This document shows, piece by piece, positions 12,901 to 25,455 of a stretch of DNA of 64,000 nt (its first letter is position 1; each line of letters starts with the position of its first letter). Below the pieces are notes generated by a model. The model did not search any database. It was given only the letters and a program-made list of their open reading frames with translations, and was not told the origin of the DNA. This DNA comes from Lytechinus pictus (lineage: Eukaryota > Echinodermata > Echinoidea > Temnopleuroida > Toxopneustidae). A program made the position numbers and the translations under genes. Location: the NCBI RefSeq assembly GCF_037042905.1, contig NC_087258.1:10405501-10469500 (forward strand). The letters run 5' to 3'.

Positions 12901-15900
12901 ATGTCGGCTAAACTTCTCTGCAGTATCCGAGCACGGAATCCTCTGAAACCATCGTACTTTCACAGTTTTGGTATGACTGACAATTACATCGTTTTTTCGG
13001 AACAGACTCTTAACATCAACGTCGCCAAGCTGGCCACATCGCAGATGCTTGGCAAGCCGGTATCGTCGTGTTTCGAGTTCGACCACAACGGAACGACGCT
13101 CTTTCATCTCGTCGATAAGCAGACTGGGGAGCAGATGACCACGAGGTACGAGTCGGGTCCGCTCTTCGGTATGCACGTCATCAACTCGTACGAGGAAGAT
13201 GACCACGTGGTCTTTGATATCTGTTCGTACGATGACGACGAGCTTCTTAAGAAATTCTACCTTGACTACCTGAGACACGGGGATCAGGACGGCAAACGAC
13301 ATTTTCCAATCACAGAAGTTAGGAGATTTGTCTTACCTCTCAGAATAAATAAGGTAAATATTCAAATTTCGCTTTTCCTCCTCTTCCACTTCTCTTTTAG
13401 GTTTTTCTCCTTCCCTTTTCTTCTCTCATCTATTCTCACTTCCTTCGCTTTTCGTTTTCTTCGTGTTCATTTCCTTGATGTATTCTTTTCCCCCTCGATT
13501 TTTCTGTGATACGACTTGTTATGTCTATAAAATAGTGATTAAAACATTGAATGAAATGCATCTATGTGTTGATTGATCAAGGGTTTGTTTCAGTAGATGA
13601 AAGAATATGTTGATAGAATCTTTAAGGTAGATATGAGCCAGAACAAATCTTTTAAGTTGATTTAGTCAGTGGCTATATGGGCTACTCGAAAAGTGATATT
13701 TAGATTATGCCTGATAAAAATTTTCCGTCGTGTCCGTTAACCTATTTGCTCACTTAATATCGACAAGCAAAGACGTTTGAACATGATGAAAGAAAAGAGT
13801 CCGCCGGTTCTTTGCATCACAGCTATAGAAATAAAATCCTGTCTGCAGCTCACTGGGTCGAACAGCATTTACTTCTATTCTCTGCAAATAACGCCACGCT
13901 CTGTCAATGGTGCATGGCTATTAATGCATGCATTCTTGTGACTGAAGCAAAAAAGCGTTTAAATTAGAAAGCAACGATTTAGCTTATCAGTGGTGTACTT
14001 CTTTTCAATTAGTACGCCTCTAAATTCGTTTCCGTTGTATGGATCGTTAACACAATCGATAATCAGGAAGAGGTGGATCATTCTTGGTATGGTGTGAAAG
14101 GGGATTATCCAATCATAAGTCTGGTGTAACGGCCAAAATGCCCCCTGCTGATTTGGGGTTTAGCTGGCCGGTCACATTTACCAGTTGAATTGAATGAGGC
14201 GTTTGATAACTTTTGGTCCTTTCACATTTTCCCAAGTTCGTTTGAAGTCAGTCGTTTTATCTACGGGTAGTAAAAAATAATGTGGCTAAACACCTACTCA
14301 AGATTGAAGCTACAGATGAATGATATTGCGTTCCTTTCCCATTGCCCAATTAAGATTCAATTATAATCTTTTTTAGAATCTGCACAATCATTGCAGCATA
14401 ATCATAATTTCATATTCCTACCACTGACCTGCAAGCTTGAAGACCTCTGTGAACATGAACCGGAGTATATAGCCTTCTTCTGGGAGTTATGTAGTGTAGG
14501 TCTTACGCGTGGCGCCGTTTTAGCAGCGAAGTGGAAGTTCCCTGGTTTTAGTTGCTCCCTGTTTTGAGGCGTGGCGTGGTCTGTAGGACATTTGGTTGGC
14601 CATAATTTTGAAATCATGCTCCAGGAGAAAAAAAAATGCAGTCTGAGAAGAGCACGTGTTTGTAGTACTGGCCTCTGAATAAATCAGAAACTTTGGGAAA
14701 TGTTCTTGAATTAGACTTTCTGCGGATCGGTTCTTAATCTGTTCATGATATTTCACGGCATACGCCTTAGTGCCAATCAAATCGAATGGTCAATACCGTT
14801 TTCCCAACTTGTGAATGACCCACGATATGACGCATATATCATTTCTTGATTGCCTGACTTATCATTAGCCGCCATGTCTCGAGGAGGTCAATGATCAAAC
14901 GTTCTTCATTCTTGGTTAGCTTTAGGTCCTGGCCGGGCATGGCATAAAACACGTGTTCTTAACCCACCACCGCTGCGTTGATCTCGGTCACCGCGAACAA
15001 GGCGAATCGATCGATGCATTCTGATTATTGTGTAAATGAACATCGACAATTACCGGAAGAAATCCGAGTGACAATGCCGACGGTTTGCCGACACAAACAC
15101 GAGTACCGCCAATTATAGGAAAGAATTTACTCGGCCCTATTGTTAGCAGTGAAAGGGGCCTGTCAAATGTGAATGCCATGCAGGTAATAAGGCCAGACGC
15201 TTCGATCCGCCACTCACGTGGACACTGGGGGACGGTGACACGACATTTGCTCTGGTCTTAATATCTCATAAGGTTAGAGTTAGGATTGTAATGAGTTTTG
15301 GGTCACAGGTTCAGAATAATGTTAAGATAAGGATTAGGGTTTATTTCGTTTTGGAGGTTAGGTTTTATGTTTGGCTTAACGTGCAGATTTTCCATCAGAG
15401 CAATTGTCGCCGGAGCAAATGTCATGGACATGTATTCTTTGAAAACTGATCCATTTCGTATTTATTTCAAACTCATGATAGCCTACACTGATCATGTTGA
15501 TCTGTATTTCAACACACTTCCTATTATCCTATCATATGCCTGCTCCCACAAGAATACCTTTTGAAGACTAAAAAAAAAGGAAAGATGGGATATTGAGCAC
15601 GTGGTGTCTCCCAAGTTATACAATTTTTATAACAACGAGAAAAATCGAGTTCCCCTAATTAGTTGTACCTTACGTGTCATGTTTAATTGATCTTTCTTAA
15701 GTGAGCGTCCTTATGCCCTGTCATTATCGGCCTTGCATATTCAATTTCAACATAATAGAAACATTACATCCCCAGACAGTTCTTTGTATGTTGGTTATAC
15801 GGATCGATGCAGAATTAGGCTAATGATCCGTGAATTCAAGACAAATATTATCGAAGCCTGTTCCAGTTCATTCCCATTTTTTTTCCGTCAAAAACCAGCA

Positions 15901-18472
15901 CTCCGAAAGGTTTGTTAATTATGTCAGATTTGAAAGAAAAATTATGTTTAGTCATCGGTCACTCTTTTACATGAAATGCGCGTAATGCACTTGATTCGGT
16001 AGCGGTGGTGATGTTTTTACCTGATTATTGTCATCGCTATTTTGAGATTGATTGTTAACTTTTGTGTTTCGGGGCCCTGTGGGTTTTCTGTTGTTTCAAT
16101 GCTAGAGCAAGAGCAGAATCCTTAAAAGAACCATGAATATGTCCATATTTTTTAATCATTTGCTTTTTTAGGCCCGTCTTTTTTCCCCACTCCCCGGATT
16201 CAGGATTCACCCCGTCCCATTCCGCCGCTCCCCCCCCCCTCTCTCTCTCTCTCTCTCCACATTTCATAAAATCTAATATTTCCCGCCATTTGCCATATTT
16301 TTTGTTCGTAGAATACACCTGTTGGCACCAACCTCGTCACTCTAAATTATACATCAGCTTCTGCACAACTTCGACCAGATGGCGTCGTCGAACTCACCTA
16401 TGAAGTCGCCTCCGATATTGGTAAGAATTATTTCGATGGCATCCAGGGGGGTTGAGTGTATTGCACTTCCGTCAGGGAGGCACTAAATGGACTTTATATT
16501 AAAATCAAAATGTCTCTTGCCAAGAGGACACTATCTTGTCAGTAAAATTGATGGAATATTAATTTTGACAAGAATTATATATTAAAAAATATTTTGAGTA
16601 CTCCTAACAAGGCATCTATTTGAATGTGGATAAACAAAAAAAAACAATAAGATTAATTAATCCAGACATTATTAAATTTCATTTAAAGATATAATATTAA
16701 TAAGCTGGTACACAAAGGTCATCGGTGGGGTGTCCAGTTTGGTAAAAAAAATAAATCTGTATTTATTGTGATATATGGTGGGATTAGAAATGCTCTTTAT
16801 TCAAAAGATGCACCCCAAAGAAATTATGGAAAACAAGACTTGTGAATAGAAAGGTAGTCACGAACCCTATGTTTTACGATGATTGTGGTAGCCAAGGAAA
16901 TATTTCTCATCAAAGACACCATCGCATATATTCCACTTAGTGATTATGTCTTTATCACTTCCTTTTATTTCCGTGATCTTTATTCGTATACTATGCCGAA
17001 ATTAGTTTCAAATTTAAATCCCTCATATTTTACTTGTGATTTTGTGAGATAGCGGTAGAAAACTATATCGTATATTATACCCTATATCTATCTAGTGTAT
17101 TGGTATAAACATCGGAGCGAAAGAGATGTTGATCTATCGCATATCTCACCTGAATGCCCGGCCCTTGAAATTCTGGACAATGTCGAACATCTGATCACAG
17201 AGGTTAATGACTTCTCTTTTCTTTCACTCTCATATACAGGAATCGATATGCCGTGCATAAACGGTCGAGTCAATGGAAGGCCCTACACTTACGCTTACGG
17301 AACTTCGGGCAAATGTAAAGGTGACTTCATGAACACGGTAAGAGGGTTTCTTTCTTTTGTAATGTCGGCCTTCATTTGGTAATTAAAAACACCTGATGGC
17401 ATGCATAAGTAAGTGGGAAATCAATCGAAGTGATCCCTGGATAAAAGTCCACAAAGTGAAAGTGCTTCAAACTTTTCTCACAAGATAGATTGATTAATCT
17501 TAGAATGTTTTGCGACTAATTGAATTTCATTAATACTGGTACTTATTGTTATTTAATACCGCGTATCAGTTTATTTTCAAGTTACATTACCTATGTTCAA
17601 TTTTCTATGTTTTTCATCAGCGGCCTGTTCTAATGGTCATGATTGCATGGGAAATATTTCTATTAAGATAGTAATTTGATTTAGGAAGAGAAGAAAAGCA
17701 GTGTTACCCGTCCTCATTCGTATTTAATATGCCTGTAATATTGTTCTAATTCATTAATTCAATTTTCAATTCAATTTATTTTTCATTCTTCAACATAATA
17801 CATTAGATTTGATTTCCCTCATAGATTAAAGTCATGTTCACGAAATATTTATGCAGGATGATAATTGTCTTGAACATGATTATTCGTGAAGCAGAAAAAA
17901 TATTTTGTACTCTTTTTTATTTTCTGTCCAGATTGTTAAGACCAACATGCGAACGAAATCATGTAAGACATGGCACAGGCCGAATCACTATCCGTCTGAA
18001 CCGATTTTTGTTGGGGCACCAGATGCAGTGGACGAGGATGAGGGTAAGCCTTCTAAGCATTTTCGGGATAGGTTACATGATTGTATTTAACTTAGTATAT
18101 CTATAAAGTCTATATTCAAACAATATAATACAATTTGTGGTGATTACCTTCTTTAGATTACGATTTGTGTTATTAGTATTTATCATTATATTATAAGATA
18201 TATACATTATTGAATATTCTTTTCATGGTAACAAATAAGAGGTTTTTTCATATTGGAGCGATTGATTTTTATATTGGTATTCATTCCCCTTTCTGTTTTT
18301 TTTTCTGTTCTTGACCGTGACAGGTGTATTAGTTTCAACTGTTATCAGCAGCGAGACACAAAGGGCATTCCTACTGGTTCTCGATGCTAAGACGTTAGAA
18401 GAAATAGCACGTGCGGATATCCCCGAGACAATGTCCTGCCCCATCACCTTTCACGGTGGGTTCTTTCACTGA
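9581..18472 (+). CDS. Carotenoid oxygenase, BCO/RPE65 family (7 exons, 5' end missing)
   Basis: Seven exons join in frame (9581-9984, 10410-10554, 12803-13353, 16312-16420, 17240-17337, 17932-18043, 18324-18472) and encode about 522 residues to a TGA stop. Members of this family are non-heme Fe(II) oxygenases that cleave carotenoids, or isomerise retinyl esters in the case of RPE65. The seven-bladed-propeller signature blocks are in order: a GPG-containing start, HWFDG, PDPCKN, the TETH block, SYFHSFG, MHVINSYEE, PYTYAYG, YPSEPIFV and a terminal FHGGF. The four iron-binding histidines are kept, at codons 10452, 12961, 13174 and 18452. The usual length is 530-550 residues, so 20-30 N-terminal residues are missing; the first kept codon spans the 9580/9581 junction in phase 1. 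Odd points are a poly-Ser insert at the start of exon 3, HAQ in place of HPH after the first histidine, and IDMP in place of the usual FEFP. I cannot tell BCO1-, BCO2- and RPE65-like activity apart from sequence alone. Confidence 0.93.
10410..10554 (+). CDS. Oxygenase gene, exon with first iron histidine
   Basis: The acceptor is atcatgcag ending at 10409 and the donor is gtaggt at 10555. The exon enters in phase 0 and leaves in phase 1. It encodes TASAHAQVDRDG and YNMGTSYLTG, the block that in relatives reads AHPHxDPDG...YNxG. The first iron ligand is His at 10452-10454. The Pro-His that usually follow are Ala-Gln here. Confidence 0.92.
12380..12475 (-). mobile_element. Possible tRNA-derived SINE remnant
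   Basis: Read on the minus strand, this stretch has a Pol III B-box-like GGTTTGATCCC preceded by an A-box-like TAGCCTAACGAGTAG about 30 nt upstream, the spacing of a tRNA-like head. It lies in an intron of the oxygenase gene. I found no second copy in the window, so the assignment is tentative. Confidence 0.35.
12803..13353 (+). CDS. Oxygenase gene, poly-Ser exon with two iron histidines
   Basis: The acceptor is ttcttatag ending at 12802 and the donor is gtaaat at 13354. The exon opens with a Ser/Thr-rich stretch encoded by TCA/TCG repeats and then runs into conserved PSYFHSFGMTDNYIVFSE-type and MHVINSYEE-type blocks. The iron ligands are His 12961-12963 and His 13174-13176. A second in-frame acceptor (cattag ending at 12850) would skip 48 nt of the serine run and keep the junction Glu codon. 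Confidence 0.92.
15235..15424 (+). repeat. Dispersed hairpin-ended repeat, copy A
   Basis: The ends read ACATTTGCTC and GAGCAAATGT, about 180 bp apart. The interior is rich in GGTTAGG-like words. A reverse-complement relative with the same order of blocks (including the ATATCTCA, GGAGGTTAGGTTTTATGTT and GCAGATTTTCC words) lies at 50682-50868. It sits inside an oxygenase intron. Confidence 0.7.
16312..16420 (+). CDS. Oxygenase gene, exon 4 of those found
   Basis: The acceptor is ttcgtag ending at 16311 and the donor is gtaaga at 16421. The exon enters in phase 0 and leaves in phase 1, encoding 36 residues that begin NTPVGTNLVTL. This blade segment is variable in the family, so the support is the reading frame and splice phases rather than strong motifs. 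Confidence 0.85.
17240..17337 (+). CDS. Oxygenase gene, exon with PYTYAYG
   Basis: The acceptor is catatacag ending at 17239 and the donor is gtaaga at 17338. It encodes GIDMPCING and GRPYTYAYG. The second is the family hallmark. In RPE65 the matching stretch FEFPQIN holds second-shell Glu417; here the aligned residue is Asp. Confidence 0.92.
17932..18043 (+). CDS. Oxygenase gene, exon with YPSEPIFV
   Basis: The acceptor is ttctgtccag ending at 17931 and the donor is gtaagc at 18044. It encodes HYPSEPIFVGAPDAVDEDEG, the block carrying the last second-shell Glu (E469 in RPE65). The exon ends in phase 1. Confidence 0.92.
18324..18472 (+). CDS. Oxygenase gene, last coding exon
   Basis: The acceptor is gtgacag ending at 18323. 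It encodes GVLVSTVIS, FLLVLDAKTLEEIARAD and the terminal FHGGFFH, then TGA at 18470-18472. His 18452-18454 is the fourth iron ligand. An ATTAAA hexamer sits at 18482, very close to the stop; I do not claim it as the functional polyadenylation signal. Confidence 0.92.
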
Positions 18473-21400
18473 TAGAGGGACATTAAACTTTCGTGGACAC
18501 CTCTTTCCGTGACAAAAAAACGACTATTTGAAATCGGCATCGTGTTATCTCGTCACCGGTGTATGAGACTTTTATCGCAACGAAATGACATCGATGACCC
18601 TTTCCAGTCTTTCTCTGCGAATCTCCGATTGCCTTGATGGTGTTTCAAGCTCATCTCAATACATAAAACACTTTTTTCCTCCTTGTCTTCCGTAATGTGG
18701 TCAGTTATTCATCCGTCTTGGCTTAAGGAAGCGTCAGGATGAAAAAAAAAACTGCGCGAAGTGAAGGTTGCTTCGCGATCAAAATCAACGATCCACAATT
18801 CATGATGAAATATATTTTGTGTGTGAAAGTGTGGCGCCATCGCGCGGAGCACTCGATACGTCACACGTCACGTGGTTGGCCATTCGAACCAATAGCATCG
18901 CTGGAACCTAGTTTTGGATACATACTTCAGAAAGAAGGTCTTGAGACCAGTGTTGATGCTCTTGAATCCTTGAAGGCACATAGGATAAAAGATATTTCTA
19001 TTCTTATACGAATCCCAATGCAATTTAAGCATGAAAAGCTGCATAAATTTATTATTTATATACCTTAGCTGCAAAGGGACGCGGAAGCATTTTTTATCAC
19101 CTAAATGCTTGTGAAATAACTTAGTGTGTGAGGAAGGCCATTTAAGGTCATGATCAGTTATCTTAATGTCTTCCATTTAGTCTTTTAAAATAATTTCTAG
19201 GGCTGTTTTTCAAGGAAATGAGTGTAGTTCGTATTGAGATAAAAATATTAAGGATTGAATATCGGTGCTGACTCTTCAGTCAACGCGGTCTGGTCTGACT
19301 ATTTGTTAACTCCGATATCTAATTAATGTTTTATTTATGGCAATAATTCGAATAATTGTATAGAAAACCATGTCCCCGATTCCATGTATCAATTTTAATG
19401 TAACCCGTCCAATCAGTAATGATATATGATTAAGATTAATCATTTAATGTAATGTGTATTCATTCCTTTAAAGTATAGTCGGAATTGTAATTTACTGTCC
19501 ACTTCTTTTTCTTTCTTTCCATTAAAACGATTCCGTGCAATAGCAGTCGTCCGTATTTTTAAATCATCCTCTTTTTTTACTCAATCGAAGTACATTTTGA
19601 AAGGTTTTTAAAATCTCTTGGTAGATTATGAGATTCATTGTAATTTTTTGTACCAAATTCGCAGCTGTTAAATATTTGGCAAAATGATTTGCCTTGTGTC
19701 ACTTCTCTTTCGCGTCTACGTTTCTAAGAGACGCTAACCATTGAAGCCCTTGTGTTTTTATATTTAGGATTTGCATTCGATACCGTTTTTATTGTAGATT
19801 CTTTAATTGCAAGAACTCTCTCGCTTTTGTTTCAGATGATATGACATTGTGTTATTATATTTTGTAAAATTAGCATACATTTCCCTACCTCAGTATATTT
19901 GGCCTCACATCCGTATGGTTATTTTTTGTGTTGGGGTCTCAATCTTTTATGTATTTACCTTTTTTGCTTGCTACGTGCTATTCATTATCGTGGAGTAACG
20001 TCTGGGGCGACGATTTATCCGAGATGATTAATTTTGCGCCAAAGAATATGATTTAAGCCAATGAACAATTCATTTTTTGCAATTTTATTGTTTCTGGTCG
20101 AGAATTATGCAGCGTTATTGATTTATCAGTGTAAAGCTGAACAATTGCTGAAATATTTCCCAGGACCAATTTAGTCTTTGAACCTGGTTGAATAACTGAT
20201 ATCCCCGATACAGCAAATTACACCTCTGAATAATTTTATCTTAAATGTGACCAAATGTTTAGCGTTATAATTCTGATATTCATGAGAAATCCTTCCATTT
20301 TCATATCACTTATTAATTTCACTTGGTCTTGCCATAGGTATCAGGCCGCACTTTCAAAAACATATTATGGACCAATATGTGATAACTAGTGTTACATTTC
20401 GTTTAATTGTTTCGAGATCTATTTAATTGGTATGCTGTTAGTTTTTCATAAAGGATTAATATCCATACATACAATTAATTGATATCGGTTAGTACTGCCT
20501 ATTGTCCGGGTTAAGTGCCCGGTTTAGAAACCGATTATAGCAACACATGATTTGCTAGATGAGATATGGATGTATTCATTTTACATACGTATATTTTTTG
20601 TAGTGATACACCTTTCTATTGAAAGATATGAGGCGAACTGTTTCCGGATGGTTATTTATTTTATGCATATGATATTATTCGGGATGCATTTTTTTCCTAC
20701 GAACTTTTCGGACCATTTTCTTACTGTACCACATTCTACCCAATTTGGACTTTGAATCATATTACAAATTAAGGAAAATTGTCAATTTAGTAAGGATTAT
20801 AGCAAATCGGTCTGCTTTTTACAATTACGATTCGTGCTTTTCAAACATTCATGAGGTGTATTCTTAACAGTAAATCCTCATCTGACGCCATGATGAAAAT
20901 TTCGTAGGAAAAAAATCATCCTTTATCGTGGGCATTTTTATGTAAAGTTTGATCATGTTTTTATCGATGAGAAAAAGCGCGATTGGGCGCTTAATTTGAA
21001 GGCTTTTGTATCATCCATCCCAGTTTCATCGTTTTAAACAAGTTTTATTTGAAACCAACCCTTTCCCTTTCCGTTCCATATAGAAGACCATATGTTTTGT
21101 GTAATACCTTTTTTCCTCGCTATTTATTGGCCAGTATAAAAAAGCGCGCACTGAAAAATTACGGATAGTTTTCATAACTCACCCTCCTTGTAACCCATTT
21201 TACCAAGATTGAATCTTTTGATAATAATTATTTGACAATATAAATTTTAGATCAAAGGTAACTTAAGAATGTGTTGGCTTATTTTTTATTGTTTTATTTA
21301 CCAATTATTATTATATATTTTTATTTGTTCATTGATAAATGTACATTTATTTCTTTTATTTGTTTCTTGTGATTTATTGATGACTATAATTTATTTGCAA

Positions 21401-22486
21401 TTTTATTTGTCATGAATTATGCATAATTTATTTATTTATTTTATTCAAATTCTTGTTATTAATATTGCTTAAGATAATTACTATGAAAGAAGGTGATCTA
21501 CGCAACTTTCGTTATTAAGTCAGTTCAAGTTGATTATCAAAATAATATTTTGATATCAGAATAAAACGTTTAAATACACAAAAAACAACCCAACCCCCTT
21601 TCCCATCACTTCTGTGCCGCCCCCTTCCATTGCTGCAGGCGTTATTTACGTTTATTCACTTATTTCATCATATTCTATATAGTGTATCATCATTCTGCGA
21701 AAAAAAAAAATATGTAAAATGTTATTTATGCATCGCCTTGCCGTCGTGACGTTTCATGCTGCGCATGAATTATGTTATAGAGTACTATGAGTGATGAATA
21801 TAGACATAAATTATTTGCACGTCAACACTGCTATTCTCTTTATTATAATTCAGCAGTTTGTATCGGTTATTAGTCGGGTTATTTCGTTGTTTGTTGTATT
21901 CTGTATGGAAAAAATGAAAATGTGTTATTTCTCCCCACATTTGAAGATTTACTTACTATGCAAGTTGCTGCTCTGCAGAATATTTCGTCCAAATCTTCCG
22001 ACGTTTTTTGTGAAGAATAGTCAACATGTTTTAAATTTAAAGAAAAAAAAGGAAGTTTAAATGCATTTTTGTTTAGCAATGTTTTTATACCACAAACAGA
22101 TGTATTCAGCAATGTTGGCATTTGCAGAATTGAGTAAAGTGGCCTGTCACTTAAAAATAACATGTTTTCAAATATCGAAAATTATTCAGTTCGTCTTTTA
22201 GCAAAGTAATACCGCATGTGTGGACGAAGAGATTTGGCCTATCCGAAACATTTAATTTCTTCTCATGTTATTTCCATGAGAAGCGATATTGTGCATACAG
22301 GTGTTGCCTTTATATCATTTGACATGAATTAACTTATTTTTCATGAAATTCGAAATTGTAAATAGAAAGAATTGATATATTATAATACAAATCATTTGTA
22401 CTGCCATTACTGTAGGCGTCATTGTTTTTTAATTGCTTTTTCTTATTTGTATAATGCGGTTAAAAAAGTGTAATGGCCATTGATAA

Positions 22487-22998
22487 CCATGAGTGATGAT
22501 GGCGATGGTGACAATGGTGATGTTAGTGTTGGGAGTGGTGTGGATGATCATGATGATGATGATGATGATGATGATGGAGATGGTGGTGATGATGATGCTG
22601 GTGATGATGATAATGATGATGATGATGATGATGATGGAGATGGTGGTGATGATGATGCTGGTGATGATGATGATTGTGGTGATGATGATGATGACGATGA
22701 TGATGATGATGGAGATGGTGGTGGTGATGATGATGCTGATGATGATGATGATTGTGGTAATGATGATGATGATGATTGAGATGGTGGCGATGATCATGAT
22801 AATGATGATGATGTTGGTGGTGATGATGATGATAATTGTGGTGATGATGATGATGATGATGAGATGATGATGATGATGATGATATGATGGTGGTGGTGGT
22901 GGTGATGATAACGGTGGTGGTGGTGATGATGGTGGTGGTGATGATGATAATGCTGCTCCTGCTGCTGATGATGATGATGGAAATTGTGGTGGTCGTGA
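22487..22998. repeat. (GAT)n microsatellite with GGT/GCT interruptions
   Basis: About 500 bp of GAT/GGT triplets with local higher-order repetition (a unit reading GGAGATGGTGGTGATGATGA recurs). It creates long Asp-rich, Met-rich and His/Ile-rich open frames on both strands, which are artefacts of the repeat. Confidence 0.95.
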
Positions 22999-23440
22999 TG
23001 CTTCGGATGGTGACATAAGATCACGTAAAAAATCAGCCATTATAAGATATAACAAATTAAAGAAGACAAGATATATAAAATATGCCTTCCTTTAACCAGG
23101 TCGATGAATGACTCGTTGCGTAAAATGACATTCAACCCCCCCCCCCCCCAACTCAAGCCTATAAGATGCCCGTTCCTGATTTTTTTTAAATAACAATACA
23201 TAGAATAAGCCAAGAACAAATGTAATGTATTGAAACATAGTAAAATTAAACAATATAAAGAGATAAAATATGATATACAACAGATGCCTTTGGCCACCCT
23301 CCACACACATTGGCATTTGTGCCCCCTCCTTAAACAAAATTTTCAACAAGTACAGCTCTGTAGTCGATTGTTTTTAAACTTGAAATAATAAATGAGTCTC
23401 TTGATAATTTTCACTTTGCAACCAAAGATATGATTGTGCT

Positions 23441-23635
23441 TTATTCATTTATTTATTTATTTATCTATTTATTTATTCATTCATTTATTTATTCATTTAT
23501 TTATTTATCTATTTATTTATTCGTTTGTTTATTAATTTGTCTATCTATCTATCTATTTATTTATTTATATTAATTTCATTTATTAATTTGTTTATTCATT
23601 TTTATATTTATTCATCTATTTGTTATTTTATTATC
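23441..23635. repeat. (ATTT)n tetranucleotide microsatellite
   Basis: TTTA/ATTT units with CTAT, CATT and GTTT variants run for nearly 200 bp. Nothing coding is seen. Confidence 0.95.
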
Positions 23636-23756
23636 GGCTAATCGAATACAAATGCAAAGAAAATTGAATTGGATAAGATATCCAAATTAAAGAAAAAAAT
23701 GTATCTGTACCTGTCCGTGGCCGTGGCGTATCACCAGCATCTGATTGTCGCGTACA

Positions 23757-24016
23757 TTTAATAATATAGGGTATTTATATTGCGCACATATCCACCTTGT
23801 TAGGTGCTCAAGGCGCTCCTATATTACCCGGCTAAGCTAGGCGTTCATAGCGCACACAGCTTTTTAAGGAATTACTTCCTACCGGTACCCATTTACCTCA
23901 CCTGGGTTGAGTGCAGCACATTGTGGATCAGTTTCTTGCTGAAGGAAATTACGCCATGGCTGGGATTCGAACCCACGACCCTCTGTTTCAAAGTCCGGAG
24001 ACTAATCCACTGGGCC
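23757..24016 (-). mobile_element. tRNA-derived SINE, copy 1
   Basis: On the minus strand the head at about 24010 reads like a tRNA: an A-box-like TGGCCCAGTGGATTAG, then a B box GGGTTCGAATCCC near 23970. The tRNA-unrelated body runs to about 23757. Shared body words (CCATTTACCTCACCTGGGTT, GTGCAGCA, TTGTGGATC) recur at 38165-38380 and 43978-44143, which shows a dispersed family. Confidence 0.85.
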
Positions 24017-25118
24017 ACAACGCTCCACTTAAGGGCTGAAGAAAAGTTTGTTGTAAAAATAGCAGAAAAAAAATATATTGGTGAAAGTTTGAGGAAAATC
24101 CAAATCCATTAAAGAATAAGTAAGTTATTAAATTTTTTATTTTTTTATTTGTGCCGTCATAAACGAGCAAGTGCCCCAAATGTTATATTATATAAAATGC
24201 ATCAATTTTAATTTTTAATGGTTCTTGATGACTGATTTTTGTTATCGTTTTAGGAATGGGTGTGTAATGGTTTATCTTTTGATATACTGAAAGTACAGTA
24301 AAAACCATTTTCATTGATCAGTTCTATGAAAATGACATTTCATAGATTTTTACCACACAATATGTAGGATATCTGCTCGCATATGATGTCACTAATCAAA
24401 TCCTTAAAATTCTAATAACTTTTTCTATTCTTTGACAGATTTTTCTCAAACCTTCGGCAAAATATTTTTTTTTTTCTGCAGCTATTTTTACAATAAACAT
24501 TTTGTCAAATCGAACTTCCCCGGTCAATGGTTTCCAAATATAGAAAATGAAATTTATCAAAATGCGTAGACCTAAATGTCATCAAAATACAAATAAGGTT
24601 TTCATTAAAAAAAAAAAATTGGAACTTTTCGTAACAAACAAATTTGACAAGCAAAAAAGGTTTTTTTTTAAATCTGAGGGGGGTTGAACCCCTGTAGCCC
24701 CCCCCCCCCTGCGTACGCGCCTGTAACAGGTATATCCATACATAGAAAAGATATAGTTATAATTATAATCATAATCATATGATCATCTTTCAATTTGTAA
24801 TCGCACGTGTATATGCAAAGAAATCGAGCTACATGCAAACATGGCAAAATGGAAAGTATTTTTTATATAGAAGATCCGAAAAGAAATTAGATTTACATAA
24901 CGGTGCATGTTGTTGTTTTTCCTTTTTAGTATTGCGCCAGCTAGCGTCTGCTCTCTCACTGAAATTGATCAGGTGATCTTCAGTGTGATCACGAGACTGT
25001 TCAACGACAAACAAATAAAGCCTTCGCCTTGAAAAGTGACGTATGATTGTTGACACAGTGTTGGACTTTGATATTTGGGTCATTGTTTGTTACAAAAGCG
25101 AGAAAATAATCCAGCGAT

Positions 25119-25455
25119 ATGACAGACAGAAGTTCAAGATCAGTATCATACGGCGGTGTGGAATCGCATTATACAGCAAGAGACGAGATAAACGAAGGCG
25201 AAGCTGGATCGAGAGGCGGCAACAACATGACGGTGAGCGCAGAGATTTCCAACGGGGGCCGGGCCGCTACCACTACAGCTCCTGGTCCGACGAGTGGGAC
25301 GTCTGGGGACGAGAGTACTCCACTGCTCCGATACGAATTGAACAGGAGTATTTCAAGAAATCCCATCAACAGTGCTCGAAATTTGTCCACCTTATTTGGC
25401 TGTTTTATGCCATGTGTGCTCTCTATTTTCAGTGCCATTCTCTTTTTGCGTGTTG
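25119..25455 (+). CDS. SLC12A9: SLC12A9 exon 1 (start)
   Basis: ATG at 25119; donor gtgagt at 25456, phase 1. It encodes about 112 residues: a Ser/Gly/Thr-rich cytosolic tail, DESTPLL (an acidic dileucine-like motif), and the first membrane helix ending FLRVG. The open frame continues into the intron without family resemblance. Confidence 0.93.

Larger units (their letters stand above)
18473..25118. other. Intergenic, AT-rich, no gene seen
   Basis: Between the oxygenase stop and the SLC12A9 start I find no family-recognisable coding sequence. A 109-codon open frame at 18739-19068 has no motif I recognise. The region contains a (GAT)n block, an (ATTT)n block and a SINE, listed separately. The last part (about 24950-25118) should include the 5' UTR and promoter of SLC12A9. 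Confidence 0.7.

Noticed and set aside
18739-19068. 109-codon open frame
   Set aside because: No recognisable motif, an overlapping frame on the other strand, and no splice or promoter context.
22480-23055. Long acidic, Met-rich and His/Ile-rich open frames (up to 208 codons)
   Set aside because: They are translations of the (GAT)n microsatellite, on both strands, with no non-repetitive part that looks like a protein.
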